Origin: Klebsiella pneumoniae | GTDB taxonomy: Bacteria > Myxococcota_A > UBA796 > SXON01 | Length of the DNA: 64,000 bases | Assembly (NCBI GenBank): GCA_945861635.1 | Contig: CAMAWH010000002.1 | Location: forward strand, 151,016-215,015 | Direction: 5' to 3' | Shown: in pieces, positions 25,014 to 32,428 of the stretch | Layout of the letters: each line of letters starts with the position of its first letter | Position numbering within the stretch: the first letter of the stretch is position 1 | Position numbers and translations under genes: made by a program | The notes under the pieces: generated by a model | What the model was told of the DNA's origin: nothing | Seen by the model: only the letters and a program-made list of their open reading frames with translations | Databases searched by the model: none

Positions 25014-25744
25014 TCCTGCTGGCGATCGCGTGCTCGGCGCCCGGCGACGCGACGGGATCGCTCGTGGACGCGCGCACCGGGGCCGCCGTATCGGGCGCAG
25101 AAATCGAGTTCGTCAGTGAGGCTTCAGCGCCTTGCGTGCGGTTTATCGCGACGACGGATGCGGCCGGCCTGTTTCGCGTCGATCACCTGTGCGCGGGGGA
25201 GTCCTACGCCGTCCGTCCCGCCGATCCGACCTGGGTCATGCCAAACGGTACGACGATTTCCGGAGGATCGAAAGGACAGACCGTTGCACTCCAGGCGTGG
25301 CGCGTGCCGACGTCGGAAGGGCTCTGGATCCTGGAGGGGCAGACCCTGACCCGCTTGCCGACGAACACGGCGCTGGACCGCGCGCGCGGAGCCGATGGCG
25401 CCGAGGTCCGGTTCCCCACGGAAATCCCCGGCGCGCCACCCTCGATCACGGCCGACAGGATTCTTGTACTCGCCGGTGCGGCCGTCGCGGATTGGAACAT
25501 CCTCCCCCTCCTGCCCAGCGAGCGCCGAACCTTCGTAGACCGCCCGCTCCCCGTTGATCCGTGGGTCTACGTCGGGGTGAGGTTTGTCTCGGACACAGAA
25601 GCCGAGGCCGTGCGAGTGACGCCTACCGGTGTGAAGGAATTTACGGCTCGGCAAACCCGGTATTTTACCGCGGGTGCCGTGCCGCCCGGATCGTACGTGG
25701 TCGCGGCGCCGGAGAGCTACCGCGCGCTGATTGTCAGCTTCTGA
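25010..25744 (+). CDS. Lipoprotein with carboxypeptidase-regulatory-like domain
   Basis: A 244-residue predicted lipoprotein. The GTG at 25010 overlaps the pyrF stop and gives MILLAIAC, with the cysteine at 8. An earlier in-frame ATG at 24965 would place a cysteine-rich, non-signal sequence in front. The first domain (GSLVDARTGAAVSGAEIEFV... AAGLFRVDHLCAGESY) is of the CarboxypepD_reg/CnaB beta-sandwich type. The rest is probably beta-rich and unassigned. It is the last gene of the coupled run beginning at 23019. Confidence 0.75.
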   Translation: MILLAIACSAPGDATGSLVDARTGAAVSGAEIEFVSEASAPCVRFIATTDAAGLFRVDHLCAGESYAVRPADPTWVMPNGTTISGGSKGQTVALQAWRVPTSEGLWILEGQTLTRLPTNTALDRARGADGAEVRFPTEIPGAPPSITADRILVLAGAAVADWNILPLLPSERRTFVDRPLPVDPWVYVGVRFVSDTEAEAVRVTPTGVKEFTARQTRYFTAGAVPPGSYVVAAPESYRALIVSF

Positions 25745-25753
25745 GCGCGAAGC

Positions 25754-26503
25754 TCACCCACGGAACGGCTCGTCCGACCCCCGCGCTTTGGCCATCTCGC
25801 ACACGCGCGCCCACGCCGCCTTGGCGAAGGCGTCATCGTCCGCGTACCCCTCCCTCGGAAAGGGCGGATCGACCTCTAATCCCACGTGCTGAAACGGCGC
25901 CGCGCGGTAGCCGCCAACGCCCACGGCCTTCTCCGTCCCCCAGACACACGCGGGTACAACCTCGATCCCCGCCTTGTAGGCCTCCTGCACGAGACGAAGG
26001 AATACCTTCGGATTCAGGCGACCGTCTCGGGTGCGGGTACCCTCCGGAAAGACGTGGAGGCTGACCCCGTGCTGCATGATCCAAATGGCGTCACTCACCA
26101 CCTTTGCCCGCGCGATTCGGCTCCGTCGGTCGAAGTAGATCACCCCGCTCAGTGTTCCGCTCAGGCCAAAAAACGGCACCCACGCGACCTCACGCTTGGA
26201 GATTCCCTGACTCCGGGTGTGGCACTGAAGAATGCCGACGTCGGCCCACGACCGGTGGTTGGAGATGATCAAAAACCCCCGCTTCTTGGGGAGGTTCTCC
26301 ATTCCCACGAGCGTGACCCGAGCCCACAGCAGGGCGTAGGTGCACAGCCAGCCGAAGGCGACGCCGCCATAGATCGCGTACCGCTCTCGACGGCCACGGG
26401 GCAGCAGGATGAACGGCCAAATGTAGAGGCTCACCAGAATGGCGAACACGATGACGGCTACCAAACCGAGGGTCGCAAACGCGGCTTGCCAGAGGCGACG
26501 CAC
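25754..26503 (-). CDS. plsC: 1-acyl-sn-glycerol-3-phosphate acyltransferase family protein
   Basis: A 249-residue PlsC-type acyltransferase of phospholipid synthesis. The N-terminus carries a long membrane segment (LGLVAVIVFAILVSLYIW). The catalytic motif is NHRSWADVG (HxxxxD), and the glycerol-phosphate motif is FPEGTRTRDG. A basic region follows, then PACVWGTEKAV. The usual product is phosphatidic acid. The GTG start at 26503 is preceded at six bases by TAGCTT. The gene is divergent from bolA, with 61 bp between starts. Confidence 0.9.
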   Translation of the reverse strand: MRRLWQAAFATLGLVAVIVFAILVSLYIWPFILLPRGRRERYAIYGGVAFGWLCTYALLWARVTLVGMENLPKKRGFLIISNHRSWADVGILQCHTRSQGISKREVAWVPFFGLSGTLSGVIYFDRRSRIARAKVVSDAIWIMQHGVSLHVFPEGTRTRDGRLNPKVFLRLVQEAYKAGIEVVPACVWGTEKAVGVGGYRAAPFQHVGLEVDPPFPREGYADDDAFAKAAWARVCEMAKARGSDEPFRG

Positions 26504-26509
26504 TCGCGG

Positions 26510-26515
26510 AAGCTA
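26510..26515 (-). promoter_or_regulatory. Leaderless-type -10 element of plsC
   Basis: Reading on the minus strand, TAGCTT is followed by CCGCGA and then the GTG at 26503. The spacing is exactly six bases and no Shine-Dalgarno sequence is present. Confidence 0.55.
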
Positions 26516-26564
26516 CCACGACCACGCGATTCCGGTTAGAGGCAGCGCAACCAGACGAGGACGG

Positions 26565-26822
26565 ATGTTTGCCGCCGCCGAGATCAAAAGGCTGATTGAG
26601 GACGCATTGCCCGGCGCCGTTGCCAACATCATGGACGACGCGGGAGATGGTGAGCATTTTTCTGGGGAAGTCGCGAGCCCGAGCTTCGTCGGTCGATCCC
26701 TGGTCGCCCAGCATCAGGAAGTCTACCGGGCGCTCGGCCCGCGCATGGGCCGCGAGATTCATGCCTTGGCACTCAAGACATTCACGCCCGAACAATGGGC
26801 ACAATCTGGAAGGAAGAACTGA
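26565..26822 (+). CDS. bolA: BolA-family protein
   Basis: An 85-residue BolA/YrbA-type protein. The fold signature runs from IKRLIEDALPGAVANIMDDA through GDGEHFSGEV, SLVAQHQEVYRALG and the conserved EIHALALKTFTPEQW. The histidine in the last helix and the one in DGEHF are those used for [2Fe-2S] binding with monothiol glutaredoxins. The stop overlaps the glutaredoxin ATG (TGATG), and the BolA-Grx4 pair is a well-known iron-sulfur complex. The start at ATG 26565 fits the family length; the frame extends 42 codons further upstream into the plsC promoter region. Confidence 0.9.
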   Translation: MFAAAEIKRLIEDALPGAVANIMDDAGDGEHFSGEVASPSFVGRSLVAQHQEVYRALGPRMGREIHALALKTFTPEQWAQSGRKN

Positions 26823-27127
26823 TGGGAACCGAACGCATCGACACCCTCGTCAAGGCTCACGACGTCGTCCTGTTCATGAAGGGCACCAAAATGTTCCCGC
26901 AGTGCGGGTTCTCGTCCAAGGCCGTCGGTATTCTGAATCACCTCGGCAGCAAGTATGAAACCGTAGATGTTCTGGCCGATGCCGACATTCGGGAGAGCGT
27001 GAAGGCCTACTCCAATTGGCCGACCATTCCGCAGCTCTACATCCGCGGGGAATTCGTTGGCGGCTCGGACATCATGATGGCGATGTTCGAGAGCGGCGAT
27101 CTACAGAAGAAGCTCGCCGGCGCCTGA
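26822..27127 (+). CDS. grxD: Monothiol glutaredoxin, Grx4/GrxD type
   Basis: A 101-residue CGFS-type glutaredoxin. The active site is MFPQCGFSSKAV, the glutathione-binding elements are WPTIPQLYI and GEFVGGSDI, and an FMKG strand precedes the active site. Proteins of this class carry or transfer a [2Fe-2S] cluster rather than reduce disulfides. It is translationally coupled to the BolA gene, its usual partner. Its last 56 bases overlap the convergent DNRLRE/MopE gene. Confidence 0.94.
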   Translation: MGTERIDTLVKAHDVVLFMKGTKMFPQCGFSSKAVGILNHLGSKYETVDVLADADIRESVKAYSNWPTIPQLYIRGEFVGGSDIMMAMFESGDLQKKLAGA

Positions 27128-28094
27128 TTCCGAGGCCGGCAAGCGGGATGAAAAGCAGGGCAGCGCCGGAACCTTCTCCGCATGAGCAGCCGGCCCCGAG
27201 CGCGGAGCCGCCCGCGCAGTCTTCGTCCACAACGCCGTCACAGTCGTTGTCCAGGTCGTCACAGGTTTCGGCGTGTCCGGGGTAGACGAAGGCATCCGCG
27301 TCGTCACAATCCCCTTCCGACGCCGAGTATCGGTCACGGTCATCGTCGGCATCCGGCGAAGCGGAATCTCCCGTGTCCCCTTCACAATCGATCGTGGACG
27401 ATGAACAGTCGTTGTCGATTCCGTCGCACGGGATTTCAGTGGCGCCCGGGGTCGCGGCGGCCTCCGCGTCATCACAGTCTTGCCAGATGTCCGCTCCGTC
27501 CGCATCACGATCTGGCGCGTTGAAGCCAATCGTGAGCGTCGGCGGTTTCACGCTCTCACTGCTGTAAAGCGTTGTGAGTGCAGTTTCATTTGTGTCAGCA
27601 AGGATCACCCACCCATCGTTACTCTCTCCCGTCAACCATCCCGCGATACAATCTGATACATCGACGCTGAGTGCGGTTTTCGACCCGATGGGAGCGGCAC
27701 ACTGCACACCCCATGTGCTGGAGCCTGCACCCACCGTGGACCACGGCTCATCCGTGGATGCGTGCGTCCACGAGGCGGTCGATTCGTCCCACGCTTGCGT
27801 CAACTGCCAAATCTCCAGATGCGTCGGTGCGACCTCGGCCGGCGTGTAAATCGTCAGCGCGGCCGTCAGGATCTCGGCGCCCGGTGGAATGTGTGGGTAG
27901 GCCGTCCCGATGAGATCGGGGAACGCGAGAAGCGCGCGCTGGGTCACCGGCCCCGCACCGAGCACCATCAGCGTTCCGGCGGAACCGCCGTCCGTGCCGT
28001 TTGCAGAGGAAATGGTGGTATCGACAGCGGTCGTCGACCCATCCCAGGTGGTGTAGTAGGTGTCGGCGAGTGCGACGCTCGCAAGCCAGAGCAT
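27072..28094 (-). CDS. Secreted DNRLRE-like/MopE-repeat protein with MYXO-CTERM-like tail
   Basis: A 340-residue surface protein. The signal peptide is short (MLWLASVALA, then DTYYTTWDG). The first ~175 residues match DNRLRE-type beta-sandwich domains (RALLAFPDL, LEIWQLTQAWDESTASW, VSDCIAGWL). Two MopE-type units follow (DCDDAEAAATPGATEIPCDG and EGDCDDADAFVYPGHAETCD). The end, GAGCSCGEGSG, a hydrophobic segment, then RRRR, looks like a MYXO-CTERM sorting tail, but 13 residues follow the arginines, all inside the overlap with grxD. The start at ATG 28094 is set by TACGGT six bases upstream. Confidence 0.82.
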   Translation of the reverse strand: MLWLASVALADTYYTTWDGSTTAVDTTISSANGTDGGSAGTLMVLGAGPVTQRALLAFPDLIGTAYPHIPPGAEILTAALTIYTPAEVAPTHLEIWQLTQAWDESTASWTHASTDEPWSTVGAGSSTWGVQCAAPIGSKTALSVDVSDCIAGWLTGESNDGWVILADTNETALTTLYSSESVKPPTLTIGFNAPDRDADGADIWQDCDDAEAAATPGATEIPCDGIDNDCSSSTIDCEGDTGDSASPDADDDRDRYSASEGDCDDADAFVYPGHAETCDDLDNDCDGVVDEDCAGGSALGAGCSCGEGSGAALLFIPLAGLGIRRRRASSVDRRSRTSPS

Positions 28095-28100
28095 GCGCGA

Positions 28101-28106
28101 ACCGTA
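28101..28106 (-). promoter_or_regulatory. Leaderless-type -10 element of the DNRLRE/MopE gene
   Basis: Reading on the minus strand, TACGGT is followed by TCGCGC and then the ATG at 28094. It shares a 35-bp gap with the equivalent element of the divergent GT2 gene. Confidence 0.6.
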
Positions 28107-28117
28107 GCATGCGGCGA

Positions 28118-28123
28118 TAGGAT
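28118..28123 (+). promoter_or_regulatory. Leaderless-type -10 element of the GT2 gene
   Basis: TAGGAT is followed by GAGCGC and then the ATG at 28130. It lies 11 bp from the opposite-strand hexamer TACGGT, so the two promoters are back to back. Confidence 0.6.
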
Positions 28124-28129
28124 GAGCGC

Positions 28130-28807
28130 ATGGTGATCCTTCCCGCACGCAACGAAGGCCCGCGGGTCGCGTCGGTCGTGCGTGGCATTCGCACGGTGTT
28201 GCCGAACGTTGAGGTCGTCGTCGTGGTCAACGACAGCGGAGACGACACTGCGGCGCGCGCGCGTGAAGCCGGCGCTACCGTGCTCTACTCCGGCAGCGGA
28301 TACGCGCGGGCGCTCCGCATCGGTTTCCTGCATGCCATCGAGCGTGGGGCGGAGTGGGTGGTCACGATGGATGCGGACGGGCAGCATCCGCCGCGGGCGA
28401 TTCCGATGCTCGTCGCAGCGCTGAAGGACGCTGACCTGGTCGTGGGGTCGCGCTTTGTCGGGGCGGCAGGGTACGCCGTTCCCGCCGCGCGCCGCCTTGC
28501 CATCGGGGCCCTGGGCGCCTGGGCGTCGGTATGCGCGGGCCAGCGTCTGCGCGATGTGACAAGCGGCCTCCGCGCGATGCGTCCGGACGTCATCCGCGCG
28601 TTTGCCGCTGATTATCCGGTGGACGTTGCCGATGCCAACGTGCTGGTTCGCGTCGTACGCGCAGGCTGGCGCGTGCGAGAGGTCAGCGTGCCGATGCGAG
28701 AGCGCCCGGGGGGCCGGTCGATGCATGACACGCCTCGAAGCGCACTTTTCGCGCTGCGCATGGCGGTGTACACCGCGGCGGAGGCGACTACCGGCGGTAG
28801 AGCATGA
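28130..28807 (+). CDS. Family 2 glycosyltransferase (polyprenyl-phosphate glycosyltransferase type)
   Basis: A 225-residue GT-A enzyme that transfers a sugar from a nucleotide donor, probably onto a polyprenyl phosphate. Motifs are ILPARNEGPRV, VVVVNDSGDDT, the metal-binding MDADGQHPP, VVGSRF, the DVTSGLRAM acceptor motif and the terminal REVSVPMRERPGG. The length matches the DPM1/soluble subgroup without C-terminal membrane segments. The 3' end overlaps the convergent hypothetical gene by 20 bp. Confidence 0.9.
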   Translation: MVILPARNEGPRVASVVRGIRTVLPNVEVVVVVNDSGDDTAARAREAGATVLYSGSGYARALRIGFLHAIERGAEWVVTMDADGQHPPRAIPMLVAALKDADLVVGSRFVGAAGYAVPAARRLAIGALGAWASVCAGQRLRDVTSGLRAMRPDVIRAFAADYPVDVADANVLVRVVRAGWRVREVSVPMRERPGGRSMHDTPRSALFALRMAVYTAAEATTGGRA

Positions 28808-29318
28808 AAAAGGCGCCTTCGTCCTTTCCGCGGCGAAACGCCTTGCCGACGCAGATCCGTGTCGACACCTTGCGCACGACGTCGATCATCCCGCCATAGA
28901 CAAGGTTGGACAGCCCTTTGTCGTTGGGGACCAGGGCAGGCCACCCGGTGGGAATGTCGGCGGGCGTCACCGTGTAGTCGAACAGCACGTCATCTCCCTC
29001 TTCTCGGGCGATGAAATGACCCGGCCCGGTGACGAACGAAAAAAACTGGACGTTGATGCCCTGAACGACACCGCCACGCTCGGTGAAGTGCTTCTCAAAG
29101 CGGTCGAATCCCGGCAGGAGCGAGTTCTGGCCTTCGTGTTGCGCGATCACGTCCGGGCCAATGACGAAGTGGTCAATCGTCAGCTTCCCGCCCTTCTCCC
29201 ACAGGGCGTCCATCTCCTTTTTCCCCAGCGAATGCATCCATGCAAGCTGCGCTTCGGGCGCGGCCGCGTCGACGAGAGTAGATTCGAAATTGGGCGTGAG
29301 CGAAGGAAGGGGAATCAT
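28788..29318 (-). CDS. Uncharacterised protein coupled to the sulfatase-like gene
   Basis: A 176-residue, probably cytosolic or periplasmic globular protein without a signal peptide. Notable segments are AWMHSLGKKEMDALWEKGG, IGPDVIAQHEGQNSLLPGFD and a basic C-terminus (RRGKDEGAFFMLYRR). I do not recognise a family. Its ATG overlaps the stop of the sulfatase-like gene (ATGA), so the two are coupled. Confidence 0.65.
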   Translation of the reverse strand: MIPLPSLTPNFESTLVDAAAPEAQLAWMHSLGKKEMDALWEKGGKLTIDHFVIGPDVIAQHEGQNSLLPGFDRFEKHFTERGGVVQGINVQFFSFVTGPGHFIAREEGDDVLFDYTVTPADIPTGWPALVPNDKGLSNLVYGGMIDVVRKVSTRICVGKAFRRGKDEGAFFMLYRR

Positions 29319-30769
29319 TGCGGGTCGATATACCCGAGTGCCCGCAGCGGCGCGACGTTCGCACGTTCCTTCATGTCGGCCTCAGGCGCAATCGGCTGCG
29401 CTGCAAGCCAGGCCTCTCCTTGCTCGCGGAGAGCTGCGATCCACGGAGCATCGCGAAGGTTGTTCTCCTCCCTCGGGTCGATCGAGATGTCGTAGGCCTC
29501 GATGGTGTGATCCGTACCGACGATCAGCTTGTGATCACCGATGCGGTACGCACGGCGGATGCGATTGAAGCGTTTGCCCCAGCTTGTTTCGAGGTCCCTC
29601 TTCCGCGCCCAGTATTCCTCGGTGACCTGCAGATCCGTGGTCGTCGTCATGCCGGGGAGCGGAGGCGCGCCGGCCGCATCGAGGATCCAGCGCGCAACGT
29701 CGTGCGTTTGCACCGGCGACGCATCCCTGCCCGGCGTCACGTCGTGACCTGGAATGGTTCCACGGACGAGAAGCGGCACATGCGACACGGTTTCGTAGAC
29801 GTCTTTTGAATGCTCGACGAGGAAGTGCTCTCCCAGATACTCGCCGTGATCACTGAGGACGATGACCGTACCAAAACCAGAGAGAGCATCGAGCAATTCC
29901 CCAAGATGATGGTCCATGTATCGCAACTCGGCATCGTACGCTTCGGACCACGCCTTGGCCGTTGCGGTCGGCAGCTCCTGGTCCGCCATCACCCGGATGC
30001 GGGCATCCTCCCATCCCCCTCCGTACGGGAGTATATGCCGGTCTATCGCCGATGGATCGGCAACGAAGCCCTCTCTCGGCGTCCAGGGCGCGTGTGCATC
30101 CATGTAGTTGACGAACAGGAACAGCGGTTCGTCGGGATTCCGTAGGGTGAGCGCCGATTTCGCCAGGGCGGTGACACGCTCGGCGGACAGGTACGGCAAG
30201 CTCGGCGTTCCCGGCCCGAGCTGATCGCACATCCAGATGTCGAACCCTTCGGAAAGCCCCCACGCACGCTGGAGAAATGCGCGATTGGATGCGATGCCGA
30301 TCGTGCGATAGCCGACCTTCTGGAGCGCCCGAGCCACCGTTGGGGTGTTGGGCGGCAGCGGACTGGCGAGGGCGCGAGATCCCAACGGAACCCCGTGGGC
30401 GCCGTGTGCAATCGGCGGCCGACCGGTGAACAGCGAAGCATGCGCCGGCACGGTCCACGTCGCATCCGACTCCATGTTCGTATACACCCGGGCGCCTGAG
30501 GACCACGCATCGAGGTGGGGCGTCGTGCCCTTGTCATAGCCGTACACCCCCAGTCGATCCGCGCGCGTCGTATCGAGCACAATGACGGCGACATCCGGAC
30601 CCGACCCCGTCCGCTCGGTCAGCGCGAGGAATTCGTCACGCAGAGCCTCGTGATCGAGGCGGAGGGCATCCGTGTCCGAGACATCGCGAACCAGGCCCGT
30701 GCCGAGGTCACGGCGAGAATACGCGAAGGCGGCAGCCCAGGCGAGGGCAAGGAGGAGGAGGCGAGGCAT
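29315..30769 (-). CDS. Sulfatase/alkaline phosphatase superfamily protein with threonine nucleophile
   Basis: A 484-residue exported hydrolase with a hydrophobic leader (MPRLLLLALAWAAAFA). The fold motifs are clear: VIVLDTTRADRLGVYGY (metal Asp), TWTVPAHASLFTG at the nucleophile, FVNYMDAHAPW, and IVLSDHGEYLGEH (Asp-His metal pair). Ordinary sulfatases carry Cys or Ser in C/S-x-P-x-R for conversion to formylglycine; here the aligned residue is Thr and the Arg is replaced by His. It may therefore act as a phosphodiesterase or phosphotransferase rather than a sulfatase. It is coupled to the downstream hypothetical gene. TACACT lies 14 bases before the start. Confidence 0.85.
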   Translation of the reverse strand: MPRLLLLALAWAAAFAYSRRDLGTGLVRDVSDTDALRLDHEALRDEFLALTERTGSGPDVAVIVLDTTRADRLGVYGYDKGTTPHLDAWSSGARVYTNMESDATWTVPAHASLFTGRPPIAHGAHGVPLGSRALASPLPPNTPTVARALQKVGYRTIGIASNRAFLQRAWGLSEGFDIWMCDQLGPGTPSLPYLSAERVTALAKSALTLRNPDEPLFLFVNYMDAHAPWTPREGFVADPSAIDRHILPYGGGWEDARIRVMADQELPTATAKAWSEAYDAELRYMDHHLGELLDALSGFGTVIVLSDHGEYLGEHFLVEHSKDVYETVSHVPLLVRGTIPGHDVTPGRDASPVQTHDVARWILDAAGAPPLPGMTTTTDLQVTEEYWARKRDLETSWGKRFNRIRRAYRIGDHKLIVGTDHTIEAYDISIDPREENNLRDAPWIAALREQGEAWLAAQPIAPEADMKERANVAPLRALGYIDPQ

Positions 30770-31036
30770 GGGGGATCAGGGGGAGTGTAGTCCGGGTGCG
30801 GGGATGTGGCGTTATCGATGGCGCGGACACCGCGTGCGCTTCCCGGTCGTGGCCCGCCGGATCTCGATTCAGCTGGGCCAAAACCAGGGAGTGTGACGCG
30901 CGCAGGGCTGGAGGGCGCGTCCATGCGGGAATGGGCGAATCGGCGGCCGGAGGCGGTTTGGCAGCCAGCCGGACGAGGGGGTGGCCTCGGAAAGTGCGCT
31001 CACCCGACAGGGCATTCTTCGGGCCCTCCATCATGC

Positions 31037-31042
31037 TATCTT
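31037..31042 (+). promoter_or_regulatory. Leaderless-type -10 element of the MNT/HEPN operon
   Basis: TATCTT is followed by GACGAA and then the GTG at 31049. The spacing is exactly six bases, with no Shine-Dalgarno sequence. Confidence 0.5.
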
Positions 31043-31048
31043 GACGAA

Positions 31049-31399
31049 GTGCAACCAAGGGCTTGGATCGCGGCGGGAGAGTCGCGACGAGACAGGGAAC
31101 TTCTCGCCGCGAATGCCTGCGTGCGTGCGTCGTTGTCCGCGGCCGCTCGCGTACTCGTCGCCGAGTTCGGAGCAACGGAGGTCGTTGTGTTTGGCTCTTT
31201 TGCGCCGGGCGGTACCCCCGGCCTGCACAGCGACGTCGACTTGTTGGTTGCAAACCTCGATGGAATGGCAATTTTACGAGCCACGACCGCGCTTTCGAAG
31301 CTCACGGGGCGGGATGTCGATCTCGTTCCTGTGGAGCGCGCCCGCCCCGAAGTGGTGGACGCCGCCCGCCGCACCGGAACCGTTCTCCATGGCTCGTGA
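31049..31399 (+). CDS. mntA: MNT-type nucleotidyltransferase antitoxin
   Basis: A 116-residue minimal nucleotidyltransferase. The catalytic signature is VVFGSFAPGGTPGLHSDVDL (GS-x10-DxD), followed by a conserved DVDLVPVERARPEVVD segment with the third acidic residue. In type VII toxin-antitoxin systems this enzyme inactivates a HEPN toxin by adding AMP. The GTG start is set by TATCTT six bases upstream and gives the family's usual N-terminal helix; the frame is open much further upstream, but that part is low-complexity. The 3' end overlaps the HEPN gene by 11 bp. Confidence 0.85.
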   Translation: MQPRAWIAAGESRRDRELLAANACVRASLSAAARVLVAEFGATEVVVFGSFAPGGTPGLHSDVDLLVANLDGMAILRATTALSKLTGRDVDLVPVERARPEVVDAARRTGTVLHGS

Positions 31400-31868
31400 A
31401 CGCCTTCTTGCGGCCGAAGCCGCAATTCGACGCGAAATCGAGTCCGTCCTACGCTCTAGTGTGCAGGTGAGCAGCGCACTTGTGCGCGTACAGGCGGCAC
31501 CCGGTGACGAATTGCTTCTATACGGATTGGCCGCGCTTTTGGACACGTCCTACAGCGGTGTTGAAAAGTTGCTCACGCGCGCCTTGTCCACCTTCGAAGG
31601 CGTACCTACCGGCACGTCGTGGCACCGGGAATTGCTCGACGCGGCGACCCTTCACGTGGAGGGCGTGCGACCGGCGGTGATTCAGGCGAGCACGGCGCAC
31701 GCGCTGGACCCATATCGGAGCTTTCGACACCGGTTTCGCAACCTTTACCTCTACGACCTCGAGGCGGAACCCGTGCTCACGTTGGCACGCGAACTCGGCG
31801 CCGTCGTCGAACACCTCCAGCTTGATATCGAGTGTTTCTCCGCCGCCCTGCGTGGCGTTGCGGAGTGA
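31389..31868 (+). CDS. hepT: HEPN-domain ribonuclease toxin (HepT-like)
   Basis: A 159-residue all-helical protein immediately after the MNT gene. The conserved element is YRSFRHRFRNLYLYDLE, where HepT-type toxins carry their Arg/His ribonuclease residues. The preceding helix (SYSGVEKLLTRALS) corresponds to the first HEPN helix pair. The gene order, antitoxin then toxin with overlapping frames, fits HEPN/MNT modules. The ribonuclease activity and its target are inferred from the family. Confidence 0.82.
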   Translation: MARERLLAAEAAIRREIESVLRSSVQVSSALVRVQAAPGDELLLYGLAALLDTSYSGVEKLLTRALSTFEGVPTGTSWHRELLDAATLHVEGVRPAVIQASTAHALDPYRSFRHRFRNLYLYDLEAEPVLTLARELGAVVEHLQLDIECFSAALRGVAE

Positions 31869-31926
31869 TTGGAGACAGGAAATATGATTCGTAGCGGGCG
31901 TTGTCGAACGAGTGATAGGCGAGGCG

Positions 31927-32373
31927 ATGCCCTACGAGATTGTCGACGTCACCACCCCGGCGGGGGAACTTGTCGGACACCGCTGGCTGCTCCGTTCCGA
32001 CCGCGTCCATCGCCAGCTTCGCCCGCAATTGGACGTGGACTACGTCAACCAGATGCTGTGCATCTTTGCCGACGGCGGCCGGATGGTCGTGGCTACCGAT
32101 GACGACTCGGTGGTCGGCGTGGCGGTCTATCGGATCTATCAAAATACCTTCGAAGGCCGGCAACTCTACGTGGACGACCTGGTGTCGGACATCGACGCGC
32201 GGTCGATGGGCATTGGCAAGGCATTGATGAACCACATGATGCGCATCGCGAAAGCGGAGGCGTGTGTTGCGTTCAACCTCGACTCCGGCGTGCAGCGCGC
32301 GCAGGCGCACAAGTTCTACTTTCGCGAAGGAATGGTGGTTTCGGCATTTCACTTTGCGAAGGCGGTGGGGTGA
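31927..32373 (+). CDS. GNAT-family N-acetyltransferase
   Basis: A 148-residue GCN5-related acetyltransferase. The acetyl-CoA-binding motif is SMGIGKALMNHMM (Q/RxxGxG/A type), preceded by the beta-4 strand LYVDDLVSD and followed by AFNLDSGVQRAQAHKFYFREG, the motif-B region. ATG 31927 has AGGCGAGG just upstream; a GTG at 31912 would add five residues. TATGAT at 31883-31888 is a possible -10. The substrate cannot be told. Confidence 0.85.
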   Translation: MPYEIVDVTTPAGELVGHRWLLRSDRVHRQLRPQLDVDYVNQMLCIFADGGRMVVATDDDSVVGVAVYRIYQNTFEGRQLYVDDLVSDIDARSMGIGKALMNHMMRIAKAEACVAFNLDSGVQRAQAHKFYFREGMVVSAFHFAKAVG

Positions 32374-32428
32374 GTCGGGACAGCGCGCACTCCTAACCTG
32401 GTTTCTCCTCCGCCGTGCGCACCGGCGG

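Noticed and set aside
28602..29495. Open frame of 297 codons on the plus strand
   Set aside because: It starts inside the GT2 gene in another frame and continues antisense to the coupled minus-strand genes.
31041..31046. TTGACG as a -35 box
   Set aside because: It lies only a few bases before the GTG at 31049 and overlaps TATCTT, so it cannot serve that gene as a -35 element.
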